A DNA stretch of 64,000 bases, taken from positions 1,860,001-1,924,000 of the forward strand of contig NW_026570226.1 in the NCBI RefSeq assembly GCF_019649055.1, written 5' to 3'. The notes beneath the pieces are model-generated. The model saw only the letters and a program-made list of their open reading frames with translations. It was not told the DNA's origin and searched no databases. A program made the translations under genes and the position numbers. Positions 24,678-36,249 of the stretch are shown one piece after another. The stretch comes from Paramacrobiotus metropolitanus (taxonomy: Eukaryota; Tardigrada; Eutardigrada; Parachela; Macrobiotidae). Within the stretch, counting starts at the first letter, position 1. Every line of letters begins with the position of its first letter.

Positions 24678-27600
24678 GAAAAAAGGCTGTTATAGGAGTG
24701 CTCCTCTTGCAGTTTGAAACTGGAAAGTGTCAGTCATCGCCGAATATTGTTCCGATAAGAAAAATGGCAAACTGCAAGATGAATCTCGATTAACCGGTGA
24801 TTTGCTCGCTACTGTGGATTGATGTTATTGTGCGTAATTCTTCTGGTGGAGCTTGGGGATGTTTACTCACAGACATGGGAATTTGTGGCCTTTCCTTTTT
24901 CCTCTTATTATTCTGCTCGTTGGCGGATACAGATGCGCGTTCGTTTTTGGTTCTACGTCTTGGTTTTTTATTGGATTTATCGTGTAGCTTGTTTGTTGAT
25001 GCTTTGACGACCGAATTCCGGCGGACAGCTCGAGGGAACGGTTGGACGGAGCGACTGTAGTTATTTTGTAGTGATCTTAGCGTTTTCATCTTGTTTTTTC
25101 TTGCATTGATTCTCGCCGCTGCTGCCTGCCTCGCCTAGTTGCGCTACCGCCGATCTTAATTACCGTTCTGCTTTCCTAATTGACTTTTTGCTTCCGCATT
25201 TCTCATTCAACGAAAACCGTTCTTTTTTGTAGTCGTACATATTTTGTTGACAAAAAATTCCTAGCATCTGTCGCTAATTCTTAATATATTTTAATTGCTT
25301 TTAGTATGGATTTTATTAACGTTTTAACGGTTTTAGTACAGACTATAATGATGTGTTTTTATCCTTTCTAACCCCCCGTTTTTGTGGATGGCAGCACTCA
25401 TAGATAAGCCAGATTTTTTATGATGCATACTCGTTTGGGGATTGATGATTTCGCTGTAGTGTTGCTCGTCCGTTTGTACAGAGGAATTATTTTATGTGTA
25501 TTTTCATGTCTTGCATTTTTTCATGCTGTTAATGTCATCAATTTTATCCACTTTTATCTGTCTGTGGAAGTCTAATACAGAAATTGCTGCTTAACCAGGA
25601 AGCGGATTTTTTCCTCTGTCAGTATTTGGATGGATTTACATGAATTAAGCCTCATTTAATTGGAATTTGAGGGACGGTCTATGTTTTCGTATCATGGTTT
25701 TAGCGAATTCTATTTCCTGGTTATGGTTTGACATTAAAATATTGCAAAAACAATACGACTTGGTTTTTTTGCATTTATTAGTTAGAATGTGTTCTTCCAC
25801 CTAGGAATAGTATAGAAGTATCAAAACTTTTATCCACAAGTTTTACACTAAACATATTCAGCTTCAAAGTTGTACAAGTACAAGCAATACCATTATTAAG
25901 TAGACTGACTCACGTCAAATAGCCAGTATAACTATTTGTACTAAAGTAGCTAGAATTTTCGAGTTCGTTTTAAATGCCATGACGTGTGTGTGGTCATCCA
26001 TGATCCTATAGTTTCGTATGATTGTGTGTTCGTACGAGTTGTTGACTATTTTAAATTAATAGTTTGTTCTCCCCTTTTGTCAGTATGGAGAAAAAGTAAT
26101 TATTAACGAATGCAAGCAGTAAGTCCGGTGACCAAGGGGATACCGAATTAAGGTCTTCGTGCACAGGGCATTCGTACAAACTACAGAGTACAAGCAGGAA
26201 ACAAGTTAAGCAACACCTTACCAGTCGTGCCGCGAGATGCAATAATGAGGAGAAGGAAGGGGCTATTTGGGTAATGTGTGTTTTGGAAACGCACTGCACT
26301 GGATGCCAGCGTCAGTAATTATTACCATAGATTACCAAAGAGAAATAATTTCGCTGGAATTCATAGCCATTGTTCTCTCATAAGATTAGCCATATACAGA
26401 TATACAGTTACTAGTATAAGGTCTCATACGCCCTTAGGGCAAGCGGGCGGCGGTTTTTAATTTTGAGTGTATAAGGCAGCAAATGTATAAAGTACTGTCT
26501 TAAAAAACGTAAGCGCTGAAGCTGCAGAATTGGCCAGGAAATTGATATATAAGTTTAAGGGAAGTGATGGTACTTGATACTATTCTTACGTTTTACTACA
26601 AGAAAACTTTTGCGTTCGCGTACTTCCAGTCTTTCACATACTTTTACATTCTTTTATGACATTTTGTCGATTGCATACACCCCAAAAAAAGCGGTTGGTA
26701 GGCGCATCATCCAGTTGGAGAATTATAGGCCGTAAAATTTCAATAAGTTTTAAAGTAAACTGGTACATCAAAGGGCTCATTATAAAATGTAATCCACCTT
26801 TCCACCTTTTTCAAAACTAAGTACATGTAAATGCGCATGAACAATTACATTATTTTTATACACAACAACGGCGCAGCTATTTTTCAATCTTAAAATAGTT
26901 TCCAGAAATTATAAAAAAACATTTGAAAGCTTGGAAAAAATAGCGATACTGTGTTTCTTTCACTTCCGTGTGAAATCTCCTCAATCGAGTGTTGCGGTAA
27001 GTTTTTAAGCCCAAACAGTGTTCATGCTTACGTGTCACCTGCAGAATAGAAAAAAACTGCCGAATAAATTTAGGGAAAATTCAATGTTTCAAGCATCCGA
27101 AGCTGTTTTTGTAAGGGTTTATTTTTCCACTGCATTCTCAGAAAGCAAATAAATAATACAATATTAAAAATGAAATCAAAATATAATATGGATTTTCGAG
27201 AAGCAAACAAAGACTTGCGGTAACCATTAAAATTATTCGAAAGTGGTGTTCGGATTTACCGCTATTGCAACATAAAGAAAAGTAATTTAATAAATTATAA
27301 TCCGTTAGGATTTTGGAATCATACCTGAAACTAAGACTGTCTCGAAAATTTTGTGCGAATTCTAAAAATTGATAGTAATTCAGATATAGAACGAAAAAAA
27401 AATAAAAAAATCAGATTTTGATTCGAAAATTGACTGTACACTTAACGAATCAGGAAAAAAAATGTCGAACTTAAGTTTAAAAATCGTGGCACGTAAATTT
27501 ATTTCTCTTATAATACCTTGGAATTTAGTTATAGGTAAAACGATTTCAAAATAAATTCGGGAAAAAATTTGAACGGTGAGAGCAATAATTTGGTTTCCAC

Positions 27601-28383
27601 TACAAAATTCATAAAATATTATATAATTATGGATTTTGAATTAGAGAATTTTATTACTTATTTTCTAATTTCTTGAATATTCTTGTATTTTAATTCCCAT
27701 TAGTGTCTCGTTACATTTGAATTCTGCATTTTACAGCGGCACACGAAATGTGAGAAAATGGTTTTTCTGCATTGGATTTCAAAGGCAACTATCAGTTTCT
27801 TCGAAGATAATTATTTAAATATATATTTATCTAAGGTATTCTAACGTCCGATATTCCCCAAATGAGTGATTTGAAAAATAAGCAAATTTAGTAATTAAAC
27901 ATCATCGCACCTAGCTGCCGAAGTTTTTCATGATCTACTTATCCGGCTATTTATTTAGTTATTTTTTTCTCTAAATTTTTAACTGATTTAACCAATGTAA
28001 ATATTTTAAAATGGAGAGCTTGTAGACTCGAAAGTTAGTTAATTTTTTGAAGGTGATTACTTAAGTTTTGAGTGCGTAGATATTTGCAATTGGTTGTTTA
28101 ATTTTTCAGAGGTGATCAAGATTCCGGTATTGTAATCATATTATTTAAAATTATTTAGAATAATTCTAAATAATTTCAAATATGAATTATTTCGAATTAT
28201 TTCGAATTATTTAGAATTATTTAAAACTATATTTTGGATTCAGATCTGGATCAGGTCTTACGGTTCAGTAACGGTTGGTACTCACACCTAGAGATTTTGA
28301 AACATTTTTAAAGTTCATAACATAATAGCTCTTTTGGGAAACTGGGTTTGCGACTTAGAAGTGCCCGTCGTCGTCACTGCCCA
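24678..28383. other. Intergenic stretch, AT-rich toward the end
   Basis: No coding feature is supported. From about 26,700 the sequence becomes strongly AT-rich with many A and T runs. It includes a 25-bp perfect palindrome at 28150-28174 (ATTATTTAGAAT, one base, ATTCTAAATAAT) followed by reiterated GAATTATTTC motifs up to about 28230. This could be decayed repeat DNA; no terminal repeats were found that would define an element. Confidence 0.6.
28150..28174. repeat. 25-bp AT palindrome
   Basis: Twelve-base arms ATTATTTAGAAT and ATTCTAAATAAT around a single central A, followed by several degenerate copies of GAATTATTT. It lies just upstream of the tandem array. Confidence 0.8.
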
Positions 28384-28862
28384 AACATTTTAGTTTGACT
28401 CATCACGTCAAACTGTGCATATGTTGCACATATCGTTGTGGCGACCTCGGGGACCCGGATTCGAGGTCTCCAAGCACTTCAGTTCGATTCAGCACGTCCA
28501 ACTGTGCAATATAGTACATATCGTTGTGGCGACCTCGGGGACCCGGGTTCGAGGTCCCCAAGTACTTCAGTTCGACTTAGCGCGTCAAACTGTACAAATA
28601 CAGTACATATCGTTGTGGCGACCTCGGGGACCCGGGTTCGAGGTCTTCGAGTACTTCAGTTCGACTCAGCACGTCAAACTGTACATATATGGTACATATC
28701 GTGGTGGCGACCTCGGGGACCCGGGTTCGAGGTCCCCGAGTACTTCAGTTCGACTCAGCACGTCAAACTATACATATATGGTACATATCGTGGTGGCGAC
28801 CTCGGGGACCCGGGTTCGAGGTCCCCGAGTACTTCAGATCGACTCAGCACATCAAACTGTAT
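28384..28862. repeat. Tandem array, about five copies of an 88-89 bp unit
   Basis: The motif GCGACCTCGGGGACCCGG recurs at 28441, 28529, 28618, 28707 and 28796, giving spacings of 88, 89, 89 and 89 bases. Each unit also carries a TTCAGTTCGACTCAGCACGTC-like stretch and TACATATATGGTACATATCG-like sequence. In the last two copies CTCGGGGACC and GGTCCCCGAG form a perfect 10-bp hairpin around a 9-base loop; earlier copies differ in the right arm. The long open frames in all three forward frames are a by-product of the repeat, whose period is not a multiple of three. I regard this as a minisatellite, not a gene. Confidence 0.9.
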
Positions 28863-28884
28863 AGGAATCACGATGAAAATCGGT

Positions 28885-28921
28885 GGCGACCCAAAGGTCA
28901 CTCGGCGACCCAAAGGTCACT
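28885..28921. repeat. Two tandem copies of an 18-bp motif
   Basis: GGCGACCCAAAGGTCACT occurs at 28885-28902 and again at 28904-28921, directly after the 89-bp array and sharing its GGCGACC start. A GC-rich hairpin (GCGGGC at 28968-28973 and GCCCGC at 28985-28990) follows. Confidence 0.85.
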
Positions 28922-29061
28922 GTCACTTCCGTTTCATCGAACCCTCAACATGTCTTGAATTAGAAACGCGGGCTCGCTTCGCTCGCCCGCTTGATTACAG
29001 AACATATGACCATTACGAGCCATATTTTGCACTGTAATCACAAGGCATAAACGCAATGCAT

Positions 29062-29164
29062 ATATCACTACAAGCGATAGTAATCATCTTATAGGTGTAA
29101 TTGCACGAGTACAAAACAGATCTGAATACGGCATATCAGCCATCACTATCGCTTGCAATGATAT
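29062..29164. repeat. Imperfect 20-bp inverted repeat
   Basis: The 20 bases at 29062-29081 match the reverse complement of 29145-29164 at 18 of 20 positions, with 63 bases between. It could form a stem-loop or be the remains of a small mobile element; no target duplication is evident. Confidence 0.6.
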
Positions 29165-29901
29165 TAAAATTGTTAACTTGCTATCAGGTATTGCACATAT
29201 CGTCGTTACTAATTATTCCTACTCCGGTATACATTTTTTATGTGGTATTCAGAATCAATTTCCACATGGAAAATTGGAAATAAATAGGGCAACTTAGCAC
29301 CGAGTCGGTTTACGGAAGCGCAGATCAGTGTATGACAAATTTATTGATCTTCTCGAATATTCTGTGAAACGCCTGACGAATTGTGTAGTACAAGGCGTAA
29401 GCTAAAAACATTGAAAACAAATTTTACCAGATACCGTGCGGTACGGAAAGTGACGTCCTATCCAGTTAAGAACCTTTTGATATCTTCAGTCCAAGATAAC
29501 GGTACTGCGAGATCTTTGAAACAGGAGATAAGATATAGGCCTAATTTTTAGGTAGAGCGGTAAATAACAAGTACTTGCCGACGTTATGGTTCCGCCTTGA
29601 TCGATGTTCCACAATTCTTCTGGGAATGGTGACCTTTACCACTGCAAATGTGATACCACGATACATTGCGCATGATGTATTTGTGTCGATAGCCAAATAT
29701 TTCACCGTGATAGCGGCTGCGTTATCAATTTCTTTCGATTGGCACGCATTGTTCTGGAATGAAAAACCGATAAGAAAAACCGTTAATCAAATATGGAACA
29801 ATCCACCTACATCCTTTATAACCGGCTTACAAATAGCGTAAATGTAGCACTAATATCCCGCATCAACTTGCTGCCTTCCGCTCACAGAAAACCGCTCTAC
29901 C
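29165..29901. other. Upstream region of serine protease 1
   Basis: No gene is supported. A TTTATAACC sequence around 29816-29824, about 80 bases before the protease ATG, could be a TATA-like element, but this is weak evidence. Confidence 0.4.
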
Positions 29902-31534
29902 ATGGTTCGCTCCCTTTTCGTTGTTGCCGCCGTCCTCGTTGCCGGTTTGGCCGCCGTATCCAACGGTCAAGAGGTCACCTCGTGCGGTGTACCGGTGGTA
30001 GATCCGGTGCTGACCAGTGTCACCAAAGTGCGTGGTGGGGAAACGGCCAAGAAGGGTTCATGGCCGTGGCAAGTGCGCCTGGGAATGCGCGACTTCCTGG
30101 GAAGGACACAGTTCTTCTGCGGCGGAAGCATCATCGACAAAGACCACATCCTGACCGCAAGCCATTGCTTTGCTCAAGGGTAAGAACTGACAATTCCCCA
30201 AAAATAATTTTATTTTGCAGAATGTATGAATTATATATAATTCCGGTGTCATACTCAGCACTCACATATTTCCCATGTACAGTCTGTATATTTCTTTCAC
30301 CGGCTTTGAATCATATAATTAAGGAATTTTTTAAAAAACGTTGCCGATTACGGGTTCTTGTAAAACAGGCACTCAATCGTGCCTAGTAGTTATTCTATAG
30401 GGCTATCAACGGAAATCTTGTACCGGTACTTCTAATAAACCGAAGTTGTAAACCCTGGATAATTCTCATGAATAATTATATAATATTATTGTTGCTTATT
30501 ATAATTGCGCTTTCAAATCCTTAGCACTTTGTTCTTTTCATTAATGTTTGTAAATTTTTGCAGTACTCCGTTCGGTGCGACCTTTTTCGTTCGGGTTGGT
30601 GACCACCAAGACAACACTGTGGAAGTTGGCCAGAAAGACTATAACATCAAGACCATCCGCAAACATGCCCAGTTCGGTATGACCGCCACCGGTGTCAGCA
30701 ACGACATTGCCCTGCTGAAACTGTCCAGCTCCATTGCCTTCTCCGACAGCGTGTCGCCGGTGTGCCTGCCGGAAAAGAATTCAGACACTCTGCCTGGCCG
30801 CACCTGTGTGGTGACCGGGTGGGGCAGCACCGTCAACCAGTCCACGGGGATCTTCCGGGCGCCGGCCCAGCCCATCCTTCGACCCAGCACGGTCTTGAAA
30901 CAAGCCAAAATGTCTATTCTGGATCGTGACACCTGCAAGCAGGCCTGGAGACCGATTGTCATTCGGGATTACATGACCTGCACCTATGATGATGCCGATG
31001 AATGGGTGGCCAACGTTCATGGTGAACCGTGCCAGGTATGCTTATATACAAAGCGCTTATGATTAGCAGGATGCTTTTTAAGCAATATTCCATCATTTAG
31101 TAATTCTTGCATATGTTGTAATAGTAGAGCAGGAACTTTTGCAAAGTTAATTTATTATTATTACGATTCAAAAATTTAGATGTTTTATAAATATCTTTAT
31201 CGGTTATAGGGTGACAGTGGTGGCCCTATGGCTTGCAAAGTGGACGGAAGCTCTACTTGGAATGTCGAAGGTGTCGTCAGTTTTGGCGCTGGGTAAGAGA
31301 CGCTAAACAGTTTCAATTTTTAATTATATATAGATATACAGTATGTACCTAACGATAAGCTACCAAAGCTGTTTGTGAATTGTGATATATAGCGAATTAT
31401 ACCGTTATTGCTGGAGACAACTACTGTATAGCGGCGGTTTTTTTGTTGACAGGTGCGGTCAGCGAGGCCCGGCTGTTTTTACCAGAGTAGCCAGCTTCAT
31501 CGACTGGATCGACCAGCAAAAACTGACCCTTTAA
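29902..31534 (+). CDS. Secreted chymotrypsin-fold serine protease (protease 1)
   Basis: Exons: 29902-30179, 30564-31035, 31210-31292, 31453-31534 (304 aa). A signal peptide (MVRSLFVVAAVLVAGLAAVS) is followed by a short propeptide with Cys, an activation region KVRGG and GSWPWQV. The catalytic triad is present: His in LTASHCF, Asp in NDIALLKL and Ser in GDSGGP. Paired cysteines correspond to chymotrypsin 1-122, 42-58, 136-201, 168-182 and 191-220. The S1 pocket is odd: the residues before the catalytic Ser read GEPCQGDSGGP, placing Glu at 189 and Pro at 190 where trypsins have Asp and Ser or Ala, with Gly at 216 and Ala near 226. Substrate preference cannot be predicted safely. It should be secreted as a zymogen. 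It shares three intron positions with the protease at 39544, so the two are paralogues. Confidence 0.93.
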
Positions 31535-31655
31535 AGCATTTTCTCCAATTCTTACACCGGTTTATGGCTGCCGGGACTTTGTACAAGAATTTGTATCACA
31601 AAATTACCATCAATGGCCGTTCAAATAACGGTGGTCACTGTACGCTCATTAAAAC

Positions 31656-31661
31656 AATAAA
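31656..31661 (+). terminator. Polyadenylation signal of serine protease 1
   Basis: AATAAA lies 122 bases after the protease 1 stop codon and about 330 bases before the end of the oppositely oriented RRM-RING gene, so the two transcripts converge. Confidence 0.6.
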
Positions 31662-31989
31662 ATCTCATTCAGTTTGAACTTTATTCCGTTCGAAATAATC
31701 TATTCGTTTCCGCTAATCGAAAACCATAATTCCATATAACAAAGCGCATTCCACGTTTACTCAAGAATCAGACAGAAGATAAATAATTGTTCTACAATCA
31801 ACAATCAACAATCGACACGCAAAAACCTGCAGAACGTATAAAGCAGTTGTACAATACACAGCAAGTACTGCATAATCAATAGTGTGCAGTGCGTTCATAT
31901 AAAAACGAACCCCGAAAAAAAGTTATTGGTCATTCATTGTGCAGTTTTGTTATCATTATTTTTATATTAAAAAGGAACTCCTAAGAATA

Positions 31990-34604
31990 CTATCGATCGT
32001 CCAGTTTGGTGATCTTCTCGATTTCCTTGCCACATCCGAATACGGGACAATTTTGCATTTGGCTAGCACAGTGCAAGCACACGTTGACATGGCCACACCA
32101 GAGTATAATGCAGTCCACTTGTGCGGTTTTACATGTTATGCATCTATCGGTAAAGTGATTGGCATTGCCCAGCGTTTCCATGACGTCGTTTCCGGTGGCC
32201 GACCCTACGGATTCCGCTGGCGTTACGATAGACGCTTGGGTTTGAGGTTTATTGGGCGACTTTGGTTTTTTCGCAGCTGCGTTTCCAAGGACTTGGTTAA
32301 TCTAACAAAGCAAAACAGAATTAAACCGTTAGCACGACAACGTCCAAAGCACTTATAATCAGCTGATATAAAAACACCGTATGTCTCAACATAAACCAAT
32401 TATTAATATGCGAAATTTTGCACAGCCACACGTCAAATCGCAAGCAGACATATCAAAACCTGCAAACAGACCCAAAAATGAAATTGCAAGCAACAAGGTT
32501 AGTCAGGAAAGCGCATTCGATTTTTGCGGGAACTGCATGACCAAAGCGTAGCAGTATTACTTGATAAACGTAGACTGGTTTAGTTTTCTATAAAAGAGCA
32601 TAAAACCTCTGAAATGGATGTTATCAAGTAAAGCATTCACATATAACCGTCCAGATGAATGAACAACTTCTTTTCTACATCTGTTCCAGTGTCCTCTATA
32701 CCAGAAACTTGTTACAACACTGCAAGGATGTCCCACATGCCAATATACGTACACGTGATGACATTTCGGCAATAATATGCCATATCATTTAAAAGGTACT
32801 GTAATTACATTATTTTTCAGTAATGATAGTTTTGTTTACAAAAGACTAGCGTAGTACGTTCAAAGTTACCTGAAACGGTGTCACTCGAAGATTGTGGCCG
32901 TGCACGAAGAACGTCTTATTCACAACGTACAGCGCTGCTTCCTTTGCGGCGAATTGAATGGTTCCAACCTTTTTCGTGCTATTGGCTCGAGAAAAAATGG
33001 ATACGTTCACCACCAATCCATATAGCATAAAAAAGGAACGCAGATGCTCTTCTGTTATGGTCGCAGGAATTTCCGGAAAATAAGCTTTGCTATAACAAAC
33101 AAACAAGATGTTCTAATGTAAGCCATTTAGTCACAGACGCTGACTGTATTTAAAAAATCTGCATCACATACAATTCCCAGTCGGCCTTCTTATGCGTAGC
33201 TTTATGAATTACGGGCTGCTTCGCAACTTTCGCCTGGAAGACTTTCGATTTATGGCCTGGCGCTGTTACTACAAAGCAATTAGCAATTCAAGAACAAAAC
33301 GCCGAGTGAGACGAATAATCCCAGTTAATTAACGTATGAACACCTATCATGTACAATGGCTCCAATTTGAGCGCATTTATTTTGCCTAACCTTGTGCAAA
33401 CTGTTGTGCACGCAGTTGCTTTTTGGACAACACAGGCGCCGGTGCGTTTTGCGGTTTCGGGGCTTTCGGCGGAGATATTTTTGGCGGTGGAGGCGGTGTC
33501 GGAGAGGCTGTCTTTTGGGGTTTCGGCACTGGCGCCGGAATGGATTTAATACTGCTAGCTGCATCTCCAGCTCCTCCGTTCAGTGTTATTTTCGTTGCGA
33601 AATCGGCACACAACCTCGCAGTGGTCGGCAACTGTGTTGCTGAAAGGGTGTCCTGTCTGCAATTAAGATTAAAAAACCAGTGAATATGCAATATAAATAA
33701 CGTTCATCGTGTTACGCTGCATAAATAACTCAAATGTACGGTAACCCAAATAGTCGATAAAGGAGCATAAACGTATCGTTCACTTTATCTTACCACACCT
33801 GTAACTGCACGATTTGTAGCTCGTAAACACTGATTTCAAAACATACCGCTTTTGTAAATTTAACAGGCATCCATTCAGCATCTCAGACGACTGAGTCTGT
33901 AAAAAACGAAAATAAAATTGAAAAAAATAATATTCTGTTTCGATGCTAAAGGACCATACGCGTGTGCGGCTTACCTGCACTGGCTGCACATGCAAAAAAA
34001 CAGCCTTTTTTATAACACACAATTCAACCACGCAGCAACGCCCAAGGGGCAAAGACAGGGGAGGGGGCAAGGAGAAAAACGCAAGCATTTATCGAAGTTA
34101 AAGACTGTTGAATGTTAATTTGCTGCAGACGGTTCATTTGTTAATTTAATTTGTTAAATGTTAATGCAAGTCCTCATGCAACTAAAGTAGCACGTATCGA
34201 ACAACTAGACTGTATCTGGATGCTGCGGACTTTTTGCTGTTCAGAGTAACTTCTGCACGGCCAAGAGTACCCAGCGTCCAGTTCGGCAGATCGCAGCTCT
34301 ATGCGTTTTCTCATTCTGCGATGCTGTCGGAGTGATTACTTTTGCAAGTCGAAAAAGTGCAACGCATGCTCACCATGCAAACTCGAGGAGACCAAAAACG
34401 ACTGCCAGTTACACTCTGCTCAGTAGTATATCCTGCTTTTACGATACATTATACAAAACTTACGATAATTTTTCGAACTTGTTCAATCTCCGGAAGACTG
34501 GCATCAGTAATGATGTCGTGCAGCGCGGATTCAAACTCAAATTTCAAGCAGACCACCTGCGCGATTCTCTCCGAAATTCCGCGCTGGTTTCCTGTGGTAG
34601 CCAT
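31990..34604 (-). CDS. RRM plus C-terminal RING-finger protein
   Basis: Exons in transcript order: 34604-34464, 33896-33799, 33656-33391, 33268-33172, 33089-32870, 32301-31990 (377 aa). The ATG begins MATTGNQRGISERIAQ. Residues 1 to about 100 look helical and match nothing I recognise. A proline-rich stretch (about 115-150) follows, then one RRM (about 197-274, from DWEFKAYFPEIP to NLRVTPFQ) with weak RNP1 (KKVGTIQF), a low-complexity linker, and a RING-like module (about 328-363: CITC, WCGHVNVCLHC, NCPVFGC). RRMs usually bind RNA and RINGs recruit E2 enzymes, so an RNA-linked ubiquitin ligase is plausible but inferred. The first splice rests on phase 0 at both ends and a good acceptor; without it a shorter 325-aa start at 33881 is possible. 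I do not know an established family with this order. Confidence 0.78.
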
Positions 34605-35185
34605 ATTGGCATCAGAGTTCCACGTACGCGCAGAAGGCAACACAAAAATCCGCCAGAAATACTCTGAAAAGCATCAGCAAACCTGGTATCTGAAGACTGA
34701 AAACTCGAAAACAAAAAGCTCTGAAAAAATTCCAAATACTGTATTTTGTTACTGCAGTCGTCGCTTGTGAGCCAAAATTCAACACATCAGAACTGCAATC
34801 GAGCCACTACTGTCGCTCTCACAAACGGAACCCTGGGGCGGTAGACACACTCACACAACACATGTCTTTGAGTCTTTCTAAACCATCTAAAAGTTTTATC
34901 TTTTTGCGGATACGTAAAATCATGGCGAATTCCCTTTTAGAAAGTTGCTTTCCTATGTTGTGATTGTTCTCTTTTCTTTTTGTTGCTGTGCGTTCTCGGT
35001 AATTGTTTGGCCTCACTCTTTTCGTCTACATCGTTTTTGGTATTGGCAGCGAGTTAACAGCTGTCCAGGTCTTTGGGTCTTTGTCTAGGACTCTAGTTCT
35101 ATAAATTCTATAATCTTATTGAACGGGAGCCGGAATTCGACTGCGGATTGGTGCCGGACTGGTAAAGTTTGGAAGGTTGGGAATC
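34605..35185. other. Shared upstream region of the divergent RRM-RING and mL41 genes
   Basis: These 581 bases separate two divergently transcribed genes and probably contain both promoters. I see no gene here. Open frames crossing it are antisense or untranslated sequence. Confidence 0.5.
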
Positions 35186-35752
35186 ATGAATTGCATGCGC
35201 ATTACCGCCATCAAGGCATCGCCTTCCTTGTCGCACTGTGCAAAAGCTACATCTTCTGGTGCAAGATGCTTGAGCACCACTTGCCCTGCGCAGAGCCGTA
35301 ACAATCCCCGTTCTCGTCCCATCACTGTTCTGGATTTACCTAAGCATCTACAGAAATTATTTAAAGGCGTTCCGGAGTACGAGTATCCCTTTGGGTTGTA
35401 CGGTTATGATGTGCGACCGACGGGCGTACTTGATGCCAGCACGGGCAAGTTTCGTGAGATTCCCGAAATGATTCCCGAGTTGGTTATTCCGGATTTAACG
35501 GATTTTCCGCTGAAAGCGTACGTTTCCTACCGAGCACAGGATACGGTGGAACCGGAGCATTCGGCGCGGGATCTGTACGATGCCATCTACGGGGTGAAAT
35601 TGGCCAAAGACTTCGGGGAGGGCAAAATAGAAGATCTTGTTTCGGAAACGATGGAGCGAGCTGAATTGGGTTTACTTAGGAAACACACATATGATTTGGA
35701 GCCACCTCGAATGTTGGATACATCTGTCGTTCCCGTTACAGAAAAAATATAA
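35186..35752 (+). CDS. MRPL41: Mitochondrial large-subunit ribosomal protein mL41
   Basis: A single-exon frame of 188 aa. The start (MNCMRITAIKASPSL) opens a basic, Ser/Ala-rich segment of about 50 residues without acidic residues, fitting a mitochondrial targeting sequence. The family core follows: FGLYGYDVRPTGV, then EMIPELVIPDLTDFPLKAYV and SYRAQ, which are the most conserved parts of mL41. The C-terminal part (KDFGEGKIEDL) also fits. mL41 is a structural component of the mitochondrial 39S subunit. A TTG and an ATC codon precede the ATG in frame, so the ATG at 35186 is the natural start. The gene is intronless, unlike its neighbours, which is common for small ribosomal proteins but could also reflect retroposition. 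Confidence 0.88.
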   Translation: MNCMRITAIKASPSLSHCAKATSSGARCLSTTCPAQSRNNPRSRPITVLDLPKHLQKLFKGVPEYEYPFGLYGYDVRPTGVLDASTGKFREIPEMIPELVIPDLTDFPLKAYVSYRAQDTVEPEHSARDLYDAIYGVKLAKDFGEGKIEDLVSETMERAELGLLRKHTYDLEPPRMLDTSVVPVTEKI

Positions 35753-35855
35753 TCGGGAAGCTGTTTCGATATTTCTTTATTGATTTTGCATGTTTTATTG
35801 GAGCAACCACTGCTCTGCTGTATATCATGATGTACTCATGGTTGTTTTATTTTGA

Positions 35856-35861
35856 AATAAA
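35856..35861 (+). terminator. Polyadenylation signal of mL41
   Basis: AATAAA lies 104 bases after the mL41 stop codon, in the expected orientation and range. Confidence 0.6.
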
Positions 35862-36249
35862 AAGTTAAAAGAATGAAAACGTTTGTTGCACCGACGTGTA
35901 CAAACAGTGTTGACAGCCTGACAAGTGACAGCTAAGTGCACTCACAACAGGAAGCTCGGAATCGTTATCTTGATACGACTAATTTTATAGTAACCTTCCG
36001 CTTCTTAATTACTGAACATTGCTGCTGTTGCAATATGCAACCACCATAGATGAGCAAAACATTTTTGGCATGAAGATGATAATCAGCAGAAGAAACAGGT
36101 AAAATTTAAAAACAAAGAAGCAGTTTGCATTAACGAAAGTAAAACCGCTATAAACTTTTCCACCAAGGAACTTTTCACCGGAAACAGCTCATCGTCAATT
36201 CAGTTTGACGCGCACTCCGCTGTGTTATCATGACTATTTTACACACTCA
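35862..36249. other. Intergenic region between convergent mL41 and fucosyltransferase genes
   Basis: No gene is supported. It should contain the 3' untranslated parts of both converging transcripts. Confidence 0.5.

Noticed and set aside
28441-28830. tRNA- or SINE-like promoter boxes in the 89-bp repeats (TGGCGACC, GGTTCGAGGTC)
   Set aside because: The B-box-like motif does not match the consensus fully, the two boxes are too close together, and the unit cannot fold as a cloverleaf.
28415-29037. Open frames of 149 and 199 codons across the tandem array
   Set aside because: They result from the repeat being read in several frames; the period is not a multiple of three, so no repeated protein motif is kept in one frame.
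33799-33881. Mitochondrial targeting sequence at an internal Met (MLNGCLLNLQKRY) of the RRM-RING gene
   Set aside because: The frame stays open upstream to a splice acceptor and joins in phase with a helical exon at 34464-34604, so this Met is probably internal. It remains the fallback start if that splice is wrong.
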